Below, piece after piece: positions 57,434 through 64,000 of a stretch of DNA of 64,000 nucleotides. The notes below the pieces were generated by a model that saw only the letters and a program-made list of their open reading frames with translations, was not told where the DNA came from and did no database searches. This DNA is from Micromonospora sp. NBC_01813. Its GTDB lineage: Bacteria; Actinomycetota; Actinomycetes; Mycobacteriales; Micromonosporaceae. Position numbers and translations under genes: made by a program. Positions within the stretch are counted from its first letter, which is position 1; every line of letters starts with the position of its first letter. The DNA is taken from positions 5,703,001-5,767,000 of the forward strand of contig NZ_CP109067.1 of assembly GCF_035917335.1 (NCBI RefSeq). Direction: 5' to 3'.

Positions 57434-58885
57434 CTAGGGACGGTGTGCCGGCGACGGCGAGGGCTGGTCATGGTGTGCCCGACCGGGTTCGCCGGGGGGA
57501 TTCCTGGGTTCGCCGAGGCCAGGCCCGGTGCCGGCGGCACCCGTCCGGATCGACCACCGCGCCGCCGGTGCCTGTCCGACGATCAGCGGTACGGCGTGCC
57601 GACCGTCGCGTACCAGCTGCCGCAGCGGCTCACGCAGCGCGGTCGCGTCCCCGGCGGAGCAGACCACCACCTGCATCCGGGCGGTCGACCTGTTCGCGCC
57701 GATGTCGGCCACCGCCGGAACCCACCGGGCGACCTCGGGGAGGTCGTCGCCGAGCGCATCCCCGGCGACGACGACGTCGGTGTCGCCGCGGAGCTGGGCG
57801 ACCAACGTCACCGCGTGCCGTCGGGCGGCCTCCGGGTCGCCGACGATGGTCAGTGCGTCGGGTGCGCGGGCCAGGTCCACCCACAACCGCATCCCGTCGC
57901 GCTCACCGAGGATCAGGGCTGCGGTCGACGGCGGTGGCCGCCGCCCGGCGGACAACCAACCGTACGCCGATCCCCAGCGGGCTGGTCGTGCCCCGATCAG
58001 CCGGACCCAGGCCGACCGGTCGCCGCAGTTCAGCTCGGTGACCAGCGCCGCGAACGGGTTCGGGGGCGTGGGAGGCAGCAACACGGCGGCGTCGAGGTCG
58101 GGCAGCTGGGCCGCGGCCCGCCACGGCGTCGTGATCGTACGGGTGACCTGGCCACCCGCCGTGGTGTCCGGCGCCGTTGGTGGTGGCGCTGTTGTCGGTG
58201 GTGGCTCCGCCGTTGGTGGTGGCGGGATGGTTGGTTCCGGATCGGCTCCAGCCTGACTGACGGATTCGGCGGCATGGAAACCTGCCTGGTCGGCTGGCTG
58301 TTCGTCCGCTTGGTCGGTGGCCTGGTCATCTGCCTGGTCATCTGCCTGTTCGGCTGCCTGGACTGGGCGCGGACCCCGGCGCGCCATCAGCGTCACCCGG
58401 GCCCAGACGACCAGGAGCACGGCCAGCACGAGCAGCGCGATCCGCAGCCCGGTGCTGGACCAGTCACCGGAATCGCCGGTCGGCGGGGCCGGGTCCCCCG
58501 CTGCGGCCAGCTCGGGCAACGCGCCGGTCCGAACGTCCGGACCGGTGGCGTCCGCCGGCAGGATGAGGATCCAGCCCGGCTCCACCGTGGTGGCGTCGAC
58601 CATCTGCTGCCCGTCCGGCTGCGGCCGGCCTTCGTTCAGCGTGAAGATCTCCCGGTAGCGGTTGCCGTCGCCGAGGGTCTTGGCCGCGATGGCGTACAGG
58701 AACTCTCGCTGGCCGTCGACGGGTGGGCCGGCCACGTAGTACTTGCCGGTCTCGGCGGGGACGTTGCGCGGCGGGATCGGACCATCGCTCGGTGCCGCGG
58801 CCGCAGGGGCCGCGAGGAGAAGAAGGACGACGGCCTGGACGACCAGGACGAGCCTGCTGCGGTACGTCGAGGTGCGTCGTCTCAT
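57434..58885 (-). CDS. LysM-like membrane protein with a cytoplasmic alpha/beta domain
   Basis: 483 residues from ATG (complement of 58883-58885). Signal peptide (LVLVVQAVVLLLLAAPAAAA), then a LysM-like module (YYVAGPPVDG, LGDGNRYREIFTLNEGRPQP, PGWILILPADATGP) like those at 437-958 and 62126-63811. A transmembrane helix follows (about residues 150-170, IALLVLAVLLVVWARV), then a Thr/Pro/Gln-rich linker. The C-terminal domain of about 190 residues includes LWVDLARAPDALTIVGDPEA and TDVVVAGDALGDDLP. The C-terminal domain would face the cytosol and resembles one I recall attached to LysM membrane proteins and BTAD-type regulators in actinomycetes; its function is unknown. The gene is divergent from the WXG100 pair across 124 bp. 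Confidence 0.82.
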   Translation of the reverse strand: MRRRTSTYRSRLVLVVQAVVLLLLAAPAAAAPSDGPIPPRNVPAETGKYYVAGPPVDGQREFLYAIAAKTLGDGNRYREIFTLNEGRPQPDGQQMVDATTVEPGWILILPADATGPDVRTGALPELAAAGDPAPPTGDSGDWSSTGLRIALLVLAVLLVVWARVTLMARRGPRPVQAAEQADDQADDQATDQADEQPADQAGFHAAESVSQAGADPEPTIPPPPTAEPPPTTAPPPTAPDTTAGGQVTRTITTPWRAAAQLPDLDAAVLLPPTPPNPFAALVTELNCGDRSAWVRLIGARPARWGSAYGWLSAGRRPPPSTAALILGERDGMRLWVDLARAPDALTIVGDPEAARRHAVTLVAQLRGDTDVVVAGDALGDDLPEVARWVPAVADIGANRSTARMQVVVCSAGDATALREPLRQLVRDGRHAVPLIVGQAPAARWSIRTGAAGTGPGLGEPRNPPGEPGRAHHDQPSPSPAHRP

Positions 58886-58949
58886 CCTGTCATCGTCCTT
58901 TGTCGGGCTCGGCGTGGTCGTGCGGTGTCCGCAAGTTCTGGGCGGATCC

Positions 58950-58977
58950 GTGAACCGAGGCTGGATGCCGGTCGTTC
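58950..58977 (+). promoter_or_regulatory. ECF-type promoter of the WXG100 operon
   Basis: GTGAACC (58950-58956), 16-base spacer, CGTTC (58973-58977). The element is preceded by GATCC, as at 63850. Transcription would start near 58985, ahead of the ribosome site GGAGG at 59000 and ATG 59010. Confidence 0.65.
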
Positions 58978-58996
58978 TCAGGGTGTTCTCCCTGAG
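58977..58996 (+). promoter_or_regulatory. Hairpin/dyad at the WXG100 operon transcript start
   Basis: CTCAGGG (58977-58983) and CCCTGAG (58990-58996) form a perfect 7-bp dyad with a six-base loop. It spans the predicted transcription start and lies just before the ribosome site. It could be an operator or an RNA hairpin. Confidence 0.45.
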
Positions 58997-59009
58997 CCTG
59001 GAGGCAGTA

Positions 59010-59300
59010 ATGAGCGGGATTACACCGTATAAGCCGAAGGTCGGCAACGCTGCCGACAGTTGTCTCGACGCCGCTGCCGACGTCGGCGCGCGACTTGGCC
59101 AACTCCGCCACCACCTGGCGAGCCTCGATCGGTCCGGCCTGGCGGACCTGCCCGCCGGCCGGCTGCAGGACCTGCTGGCCGGCTACGACATCTACGCCCG
59201 GATGCTGAACGACGCGCTGCACGACATCGCCCGTGACCTGCAGGCGACCCAGGTAACCCAACGGTCTGAGGTGGAGCTGGTCGGCGGTGACTGTCGATGA
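59010..59300 (+). CDS. Small helical ESX-type partner protein (no WXG)
   Basis: 96 residues from ATG 59010, with GGAGG at 59000-59004. The sequence is all-helical in appearance, with two amphipathic segments (ADVGARLGQLRHHLASLD and LNDALHDIARDLQ) joined by a short turn. This is the size and shape of the WXG100 helical hairpin, but the WXG motif is missing. It overlaps the next gene by ATGA. In ESX systems one partner of the heterodimer often lacks the canonical motif, so the two probably form a secreted pair. Longer in-frame extensions upstream would run through the promoter element and are rejected. Confidence 0.75.
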   Translation: MSGITPYKPKVGNAADSCLDAAADVGARLGQLRHHLASLDRSGLADLPAGRLQDLLAGYDIYARMLNDALHDIARDLQATQVTQRSEVELVGGDCR

Positions 59301-59602
59301 CCGGCGGCGGCCAGTCGGACCTCACGGACGTCGGGCAGACCATCGACGCCCTGGCTGGTGACATCGCGCGACGCCTCGCCGCGCTGCGGCGGGAGCTCGA
59401 ACCCGCCCGTGGGCTGTGGGCCGGTACCCGCGTCGACCTCGACCCGGTTGCCGAGTGGACCCTCGCGGCGGACGGCATCCTCGGCCCGGACGGGATCCTC
59501 GGCCTGATCAGCGGTGCGATCCGCTACGAGTGGCCGGGATACGCGGGGGCGGGGTGGTCCGATCCGGAATCCGGCGTCAGCGGGACGTACGGCCGTAGCT
59601 GA
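59297..59602 (+). CDS. WXG100-family type VII secretion protein
   Basis: 101 residues from ATG 59297, overlapping the previous stop by four bases. It has the family pattern: an N-terminal helix (DALAGDIARRLAALRRELEP), a Trp-Ala-Gly turn (ARGLWAG, near residue 41), then EWTLAADGILGPDGILGLI, as in actinomycete WXG100 proteins, and an aromatic C-terminus (YEWPGYAGAGW). WXG100 proteins are small ESX substrates exported as helical-hairpin dimers. The predicted partner is encoded just upstream. The consensus secretion tail YxxxD/E is not clear, so export may depend on the partner or on the giant substrate. Confidence 0.8.
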   Translation: MTGGGQSDLTDVGQTIDALAGDIARRLAALRRELEPARGLWAGTRVDLDPVAEWTLAADGILGPDGILGLISGAIRYEWPGYAGAGWSDPESGVSGTYGRS

Positions 59603-59630
59603 TAACTTTTCGGGATACCACCCGCGAGTG

Positions 59631-59660
59631 GTGAACCTCGGGCGTGAGTGGGATCGTCTT
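59631..59660 (+). promoter_or_regulatory. ECF-type promoter variant at the sigma gene
   Basis: GTGAACC (59631-59637), 17-base spacer, CGTC (59655-59658). It overlaps the first codons if the sigma gene starts at GTG 59644. If it is used, transcription would begin near 59667 and the in-frame GTG at 59668 would be an almost leaderless start. It would make the sigma factor autoregulated. Confidence 0.45.
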
Positions 59661-60225
59661 GACTGCTGTGGATCCGGCCACGAGGCATGTGCCTCCCAGC
59701 GGTTCGTCGCCTGCCCCGACCGGCGACGAAGCACTCAGGATCGCCTACGAGACGCATGGTCCGATCCTGCTGAACTACCTGTTGCGGCTGACCGGAGGCA
59801 ACCGTGCTCTGGCGGAGGACGTCCTGCAGGAGACGCTGGTACGCGCCTGGAACCACCCTGAGGCGCGCGCCGACGACGGCCAGTGGAGTCGCGGCTGGTT
59901 GATCACTGTGGCCCGCCGAATCGCCATCGACCACATTCGGTCGAGCCAGGGCCGGCCGACCGAGCGGCTCGACGAACACGTCGAGGACCGGCACACGCCG
60001 GTCGACGGCACCGACCAGCTGCTGAACCGGCGTGAGGTGCGGGCCGCCGTCGCCCGGCTGCCGGAGCGCCTGCGCGGCGCGCTGATCGAGATCTACTTCC
60101 AGGAGCACTCGGTGGCCGAAGCAGCTCGTAACCTGTCCGTTCCGGAGGGCACCGTCAAGTCCCGTACCTTCTACGCACTGCGTGCACTGCACGAGGACCT
60201 CACCTCCCGTGGGTTCACCCTCTGA
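59644..60225 (+). CDS. ECF-subfamily RNA polymerase sigma factor
   Basis: 193 residues from GTG 59644; an in-frame GTG at 59668 (185 residues) is equally possible because a promoter-like element covers the first codons. Region 2 is clear: EALRIAYETHGPILLNYL, LAEDVLQETLVRAWNHP and WLITVARRIAIDHIR. Region 4 is also clear: RLPERLRGALIEIYF, SVAEAARNLSVPEGTVKSR. No extra C-terminal domain and no adjacent anti-sigma gene are visible, though the membrane proteins around it could serve. GTGAACC-type elements lie before several local genes, so it probably directs RNA polymerase to this locus. Confidence 0.93.
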   Translation: MSGIVLTAVDPATRHVPPSGSSPAPTGDEALRIAYETHGPILLNYLLRLTGGNRALAEDVLQETLVRAWNHPEARADDGQWSRGWLITVARRIAIDHIRSSQGRPTERLDEHVEDRHTPVDGTDQLLNRREVRAAVARLPERLRGALIEIYFQEHSVAEAARNLSVPEGTVKSRTFYALRALHEDLTSRGFTL

Positions 60226-60271
60226 GGATTCGGCGGATCGCCGGAAATTTCCCGAGGAATCTGTCCGGGTC

Positions 60272-60301
60272 GTGAACCGACCCGAGACCCATCCCGTTCA
60301 C
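60272..60301 (+). promoter_or_regulatory. ECF-type promoter of the lectin/mycosin operon
   Basis: GTGAACC (60272-60278), 16-base spacer, CGTTCAC (60295-60301). A transcript would begin near 60307, ahead of the GGAGAGGGAAG ribosome site (60316-60326) and GTG 60333. Here the two boxes also form a perfect GTGAAC/GTTCAC dyad, so a dimeric regulator is an alternative reading. Confidence 0.68.
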
Positions 60302-60332
60302 AGATCACATCCGGTGGAGAGGGAAGTCAACC

Positions 60333-62129
60333 GTGACATCGAAACCCGCGCCCCAGCCCTCGTCGAGCCCCACGATCAAACCCGCACCGAGACCCCGGTC
60401 GGTGGTCGGGCGGGCGTGGCGGTCGCTGCGGACCACCCGACAACGCGCCGAGGCGGCGGTGGCCTTCACCGCGGCGGTCGCCTGCGTCGTCGCCGCCGGC
60501 ATTCAGGTCGGCCCGGCGTTGGCCGAAACCAAGATCGAGGGCAAGCCGGTGCCGGCGGACGTGCTGGCGGCGATCGTCGTCGGGACGACCGCCTGCCCGG
60601 CGCTGACCGGACCCCGGCTCGCCGCCCAGTTGATGGCCGCCTCCGAGTTCGAGCCCGGCGCCCGCACCGCCTACGGTGAGGGTCTCGCCGGCATGGACGC
60701 TCAGCAGTGGCAGGACTGGGCGCCGTGGGAGTCGGCCCAGCGCGCCGACGTGCGCGCCAACGTGCTCGCTATGGCGCACCGTACCTGCGCGTTCATCGGG
60801 CAGACGCGGTCGGTCGGGGTGGACGGTGACCTGTGGAAGGCCGCGGTCGCCGCCGAGCGCGTCGGGGTACAGCAGGTGATCGACGCGGGAGGTGTGCCCG
60901 ACAACGCCCGGGAGCACGTCGACACCGTGGTCGGCTACGCCAACTGGTACGCCGATCAGCCGCAGTTCGCCGAGACCACCGAGCCGGAGCCGGCTGGTTC
61001 GGCCGGTTCGGCTGGTTCGGCTGGTTCGGTCGCCGGGCAGATAACTGTCCCCGAGGAGTACGTCGAACTGGTGCTCGCCGCCGGCCAGGTGTGTCCGGAT
61101 GACGTGTCCAGCGCGCAGATCGCTGCTCAACTGATGGCGGTCTCCGGGTTCGACCCGAACCTCAAGGGCAGTCACGGGGGCCAGGGCATCGCCCAGTTCA
61201 CCGAGGCCATGTGGGACCAGTACCGGCCGTCCCGGTCGGCGTCGGTATGGGACCCGGTGGCCGCGATCCCGGCGCTGGGCAGCGCGATGTGTGACCTGAA
61301 CAACCAGCTGTCCAGCATGAAGGTCGACGACTCGGGCTCCTACGAGTTGGCGCTCGCCGCGTACCAGTGGGGGACCACCGCGGTGCGGGCCGCCGGCGGT
61401 GTTCCTCGCCAGGCCGCGATCCCGCAGCTGGTCGACCTGGTGGCCGAGTACCTCGACAGTTACGCGGCCGACGATCGGCTGGTCGTGCCCAGCCCGTCGC
61501 CGAGCCCGAGCCCGGGTCCGTCGCTGCCGCCGAGCCCGAGTCCGTCGTCGCTGTCGCCGAGCCCGTCGTCGAGTGCGTCGCCGAGCCCGAAGCCTGGCAC
61601 CGCCAGCCCTGGGCCGTCGTCGCCGACCCCGTCGCCCAAGCCCGAAGCGCCGAAGACCACGGCGCCGCCACCGAAGGTCTGGGACCCGACGGTCCGCTAC
61701 CAGTTCACCAACGTGCTCAGCGGCAAGATTCTCGAGGTGCCGGGCCTGGACAGCAACGACACGGCCGGGACGGTCGTGCAGTTGTGGAAGAACAACCGGG
61801 GCGAGGACCAGCACTGGCACATCAGCGACGCGCCGGATGCCGGTTGGGTGATCATTACGAACGCGTTCAACGGCAAGAACCTCGCCATCCGGCACGCCTC
61901 GGTGGAGAACGGGGACAAGGCGGCCATCGCCGAGCCGAAGAAGGACAGCCACTATCAGCACTGGAAGCTGTTGCGCCGGGCCGATGGCAGCTACAACCTC
62001 ATCAACCGCAACTCCGGCAAGGCACTCGACATCATCGGAGACGACATCAACGGAAGCGACGGCACGCCGGTCAACCAGTGGACCCTGCAGGACCACGCCG
62101 TCGACCAGCGATGGATCCTGAGCAGATGA
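60333..62129 (+). CDS. Secreted protein with two degenerate transglycosylase-like domains and a ricin lectin domain
   Basis: 598 residues from GTG 60333. It has a basic Pro-rich N-terminus and a membrane or signal segment (AAVAFTAAVACVVAAGIQVG, about residues 40-60). Two SLT/lysozyme-like repeats follow (about 75-160 and 245-360). The catalytic Glu position of the ESGF motif is Ala103 in the first (LMAASEFEP) and Val270 in the second (LMAVSGFDPN, followed by GGQGIAQF), so neither should cleave glycan. A Pro/Ser linker (about 385-440) leads to a C-terminal ricin-type beta-trefoil with QHW/QRW repeats (DQHWHI, YQHWKLL, DQRWIL). It probably binds cell-wall or surface glycans. Its stop overlaps the mycosin-like gene by ATGA, which suggests a role where the secretion system crosses the wall. 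Confidence 0.88.
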   Translation: MTSKPAPQPSSSPTIKPAPRPRSVVGRAWRSLRTTRQRAEAAVAFTAAVACVVAAGIQVGPALAETKIEGKPVPADVLAAIVVGTTACPALTGPRLAAQLMAASEFEPGARTAYGEGLAGMDAQQWQDWAPWESAQRADVRANVLAMAHRTCAFIGQTRSVGVDGDLWKAAVAAERVGVQQVIDAGGVPDNAREHVDTVVGYANWYADQPQFAETTEPEPAGSAGSAGSAGSVAGQITVPEEYVELVLAAGQVCPDDVSSAQIAAQLMAVSGFDPNLKGSHGGQGIAQFTEAMWDQYRPSRSASVWDPVAAIPALGSAMCDLNNQLSSMKVDDSGSYELALAAYQWGTTAVRAAGGVPRQAAIPQLVDLVAEYLDSYAADDRLVVPSPSPSPSPGPSLPPSPSPSSLSPSPSSSASPSPKPGTASPGPSSPTPSPKPEAPKTTAPPPKVWDPTVRYQFTNVLSGKILEVPGLDSNDTAGTVVQLWKNNRGEDQHWHISDAPDAGWVIITNAFNGKNLAIRHASVENGDKAAIAEPKKDSHYQHWKLLRRADGSYNLINRNSGKALDIIGDDINGSDGTPVNQWTLQDHAVDQRWILSR

Positions 62130-63811
62130 TCCGGTCGGGCGGCGCGGCGATGCCCCGGGTCGCGAGCTGGATCGCGGCGTCGGTCGTCGCGGTCCTGCTC
62201 GTCGTCGCCGCCACCGGGCGGTCGGCGTACGCCAACGAGCAGGTGGCCTACTACACGGTGGCACCGTCGCATCAGGGCAAACCGGAGAACCTTCGCGACA
62301 TAGCGACCCGGCTGCTGGGCGACGGGGAGCGGTGGGACGAGGTGTACAACCTCAACGTCGGGCGGAGCCAGCCAGCTGGCCAGGCGCTGACCAATCCTGA
62401 CTCGCTGCGTGCCGGCTGGTACCTGGTGATGCCCTGGGACGCCGCCGGTCCCGGCGTCCGGTACGGCGTACTGCCGACCGAGCCGCCGCCGAGTCCCGCC
62501 CCGGTGACCGGTAACCCGACGACGTCGCCACCGCGACCGGCCGCCCCGGGTTCACCGACCCGGCCAGCCCCGTCGGCCGGGTCGGCGCAGTCCGGCGGTC
62601 CGGCGCAGTCCGCCAGCCCGCGGCCGTCGGCCAGTCCGTCCGTGGGCCCGGCGCTGGCCGGCGTCCCACCCAACCCGGGTCAGGTGCCGAGCGCACCACC
62701 ACCACCGGCCGACGAGGGTGAGTGCGTGGCGGCGACCGCCGCGAGCGAACCCTCGGACTGGGGGATGGTGCGGATCGCCGCTGACCTGGCCTGGCCGCAC
62801 AGCCGGGGACACGGCCAGCTCGTGGCGATCGTCGACTCCGGTGTGGACGGGCGCAGCGAGCAGCTCAGCGGCCGGGTGGCGATCGGCGCGAACATCGTGA
62901 CCGGTGACGGCCGAGGCGACGTCGACTGCCTGGGCACCGGGACGGCGATGGCCGGTCTGGTGGCCGCCGAGCCGGCGACGAAGGAGGAGACCTTCACCGG
63001 AGTCGCGCCCGAGTCGGTGGTGATGCCGGTGCGGATCGTCACCGACGAGGCAACAGCCGACCCGGCGCTGCAGGCCACGGCGATCGAGGTCGCTGTCTCG
63101 ACCGGGGCCAACGTGATCGCGTTGGGAGCGCACGTCGACATCGCCGCCGACCTGGTGGCCAAGGCGGTGGCGACCGCGTTGTCGCACGACATCGTCGTGG
63201 TCGCCGGGGCGCCCGCGAGTGGGAAGACCGGCGGTACGGCCACCGTGCCCGCCGGCACGATCGTCGTCGGCGGCATCGGCGTCGACGGCATGACGGCCGA
63301 GGAGTACGTTCCGGGCTCGGTGGACGTCGTCGCCCCCGGGGTGAACATCACCACCATCGGTGCCAACGGTGCCCCGTCGTTCACCGGCAGCGGCACCCAG
63401 TACGCGGTGGCGGTGGTCGCCGGGGTCGCGGCCCTCGTCCGTTCGTCCCACCCGGGTCTGTCCGCTGCCCAGGTGGCTCATCGGGTGGCGGTCACCGCCG
63501 ACCGGATGGGTGACGCCGAGCCGGACCCGCGTTACGGCTACGGGATGGTCAACCCGGAGGCTGCGATCGTCCGGGTGCTATCCGAGGAGGTGACGCCGAT
63601 CTCCAGCGGCGGTCCGGCTGGTGGGGCGGGCGACAGCGAGGCGGTCCGGATCGCCTTCCTGCTCACCTTGCTGGCGGCCTTCGTGCTGACCGGACTGCTG
63701 GTCATCCGGTTGCGGCGGACGATGCGCCAGTCACCGGAGGACGGCGAAGGGCTGGATGCACAATGGCCGCAGGGACAGCCGGTCGAGCCGACAGTCGCCA
63801 CGTCGCCGTGA
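62126..63811 (+). CDS. LysM-like/mycosin fusion, predicted pseudoprotease
   Basis: 561 residues from ATG 62126, overlapping the previous stop by ATGA; ATG 62111 is in frame but less likely. Signal peptide (WIAASVVAVLLVVAATG), LysM-like module (YYTVAPSHQG, LGDGERWDEVYNLNVGRSQP, GWYLVMPWDAAGP), long Pro/Ser linker, S8 subtilase domain, C-terminal membrane helix (IAFLLTLLAAFVLTGLLVI). The catalytic Asp is kept (Asp237 in IVDSGVDG), but the His position is Thr271 (DCLGTGTAMAG) and the Ser position is Gln425 (GSGTQYAVAVVAG); the Asn of the oxyanion hole is not seen. It joins into one chain what is encoded as two overlapping genes at 437-2094. It is probably a structural component of the secretion apparatus. 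Confidence 0.88.
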   Translation: MIRSGGAAMPRVASWIAASVVAVLLVVAATGRSAYANEQVAYYTVAPSHQGKPENLRDIATRLLGDGERWDEVYNLNVGRSQPAGQALTNPDSLRAGWYLVMPWDAAGPGVRYGVLPTEPPPSPAPVTGNPTTSPPRPAAPGSPTRPAPSAGSAQSGGPAQSASPRPSASPSVGPALAGVPPNPGQVPSAPPPPADEGECVAATAASEPSDWGMVRIAADLAWPHSRGHGQLVAIVDSGVDGRSEQLSGRVAIGANIVTGDGRGDVDCLGTGTAMAGLVAAEPATKEETFTGVAPESVVMPVRIVTDEATADPALQATAIEVAVSTGANVIALGAHVDIAADLVAKAVATALSHDIVVVAGAPASGKTGGTATVPAGTIVVGGIGVDGMTAEEYVPGSVDVVAPGVNITTIGANGAPSFTGSGTQYAVAVVAGVAALVRSSHPGLSAAQVAHRVAVTADRMGDAEPDPRYGYGMVNPEAAIVRVLSEEVTPISSGGPAGGAGDSEAVRIAFLLTLLAAFVLTGLLVIRLRRTMRQSPEDGEGLDAQWPQGQPVEPTVATSP

Positions 63812-63836
63812 CGACTGTCCGCAAGACGACAGTCGT
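63811..63836 (+). terminator. Stem-loop after the lectin/mycosin operon
   Basis: ACGACTGTC (63811-63819) and GACAGTCGT (63828-63836) form a perfect 9-bp stem with an eight-base loop, starting at the last base of the stop codon. There is no U-tract, as is common for actinomycete terminators. The next promoter-like element follows 13 bases later. Confidence 0.6.
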
Positions 63837-63849
63837 GGGGGAGCGATCC

Positions 63850-63877
63850 GTGAACCCACCGCAGTGCGCTTGCGTTC
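63850..63877 (+). promoter_or_regulatory. ECF-type promoter before the last gene
   Basis: GTGAACC (63850-63856), 16-base spacer, CGTTC (63873-63877), preceded by GATCC as in the WXG100 promoter. It lies between the stem-loop ending the previous operon and the next ribosome site, where a promoter is expected. Confidence 0.63.
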
Positions 63878-63942
63878 CAGGAGTGAAGTGGCGCCGGTGA
63901 CCCAGGACCGAGCGGGCGACGGGTCGACGGAGGTGATCGCGG

Positions 63943-64000
63943 ATGGCTGACGGCGGGTGTGGCGAGCCGCAGCTGCGCGACGCACTCGGCCTCTACCAGG
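63943..64000 (+). CDS. Start of a further gene (partial)
   Basis: ATG 63943 has a near-perfect ribosome site (GGAGGTGAT, 63929-63937) five bases upstream. The frame (MADGGCGEPQLRDALGLYQ) runs off the right edge. About 19 codons are too few to name a product. The ECF-type promoter at 63850 makes it a likely member of the same regulon. Confidence 0.55.
   Translation, partial: MADGGCGEPQLRDALGLYQ

Noticed and set aside
60182-60679. A plus-strand frame spanning the sigma/lectin intergenic region.
   Set aside because: It overlaps the strongly supported lectin-protein gene in another frame and crosses the promoter element.
63888-63950. A 20-codon frame (GTG 63888 to TGA 63950) with GGAG upstream, overlapping the start of the last gene.
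   Set aside because: It could be a translated leader, but it starts only a few bases after the predicted transcript start and has no supporting similarity. The stronger ribosome site belongs to ATG 63943.
1-64000. CRISPR arrays, tRNA/rRNA genes, insertion sequences and attachment sites.
   Set aside because: No regularly spaced direct repeats with unique spacers, no cloverleaf-like segments, no transposase-like proteins and no terminal inverted repeats were seen. All tandem repeats lie inside coding sequence.

Overview
The window is high-GC DNA with strong G/C third-position codon bias, GTG and TTG starts and GGAGG-type ribosome sites. It looks like an actinomycete chromosome, most likely a filamentous Micromonosporaceae-type organism; the family is inferred from style and gene content. 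There are no rRNA, tRNA, CRISPR or insertion-sequence features. Every stretch without a gene is shorter than 200 bases.

The locus is built around one uninterrupted reading frame of 14,661 codons (5004-48989). Its first ~300 residues resemble the WXG100-like N-terminal domain of CpnT-type proteins, so it is probably a type VII (ESX-like) secretion substrate. Downstream it is a mosaic: a long low-complexity tract; four papain-fold glutamine-deamidase-like (Tox-PL) domains; an OTU-like domain; two more divergent papain-like domains; four amidoligase-like domains; two coiled coils; large beta-rich and helical-repeat scaffolds; an HExxH metallopeptidase-like domain; and a caspase-like His/Cys domain near the C-terminus. 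I read it as a multi-effector toxin or conflict protein, analogous in layout to MARTX toxins but exported by type VII secretion.

Left flank: the start of a divergent membrane-protein gene (1-290, minus strand). Then a LysM-like membrane protein (437-958) overlaps a mycosin-like subtilase (955-2094) that has lost its catalytic triad. Next is an 859-residue protein with an ADP-ribosyltransferase-fold-like C-terminus (2235-4814).

Right flank: a small soluble protein (49083-49589) and two large LuxR-family ATPase regulators (49590-54954) form one operon. A convergent two-gene operon (58885 to 54962, minus strand) encodes another LysM-like membrane protein and an 820-residue protein of unknown function. 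Then come a WXG100-like pair (59010-59602), an ECF sigma factor (59644-60225), a secreted protein with degenerate transglycosylase domains and a ricin lectin domain (60333-62129), and a LysM-mycosin fusion (62126-63811), also a predicted pseudoprotease. A further gene begins at 63943 and leaves the window.

The genes are tied together by regulation. A GTGAACC-N16-CGTT promoter-like element, of classic ECF form, lies before the WXG100 pair, the lectin/mycosin operon, the last gene and the LuxR operon. A 17-bp-spaced variant lies at the start of the sigma gene, suggesting autoregulation. The core secretion ATPase and membrane channel (EccB/C/D/E) are not in the window and presumably lie outside it.
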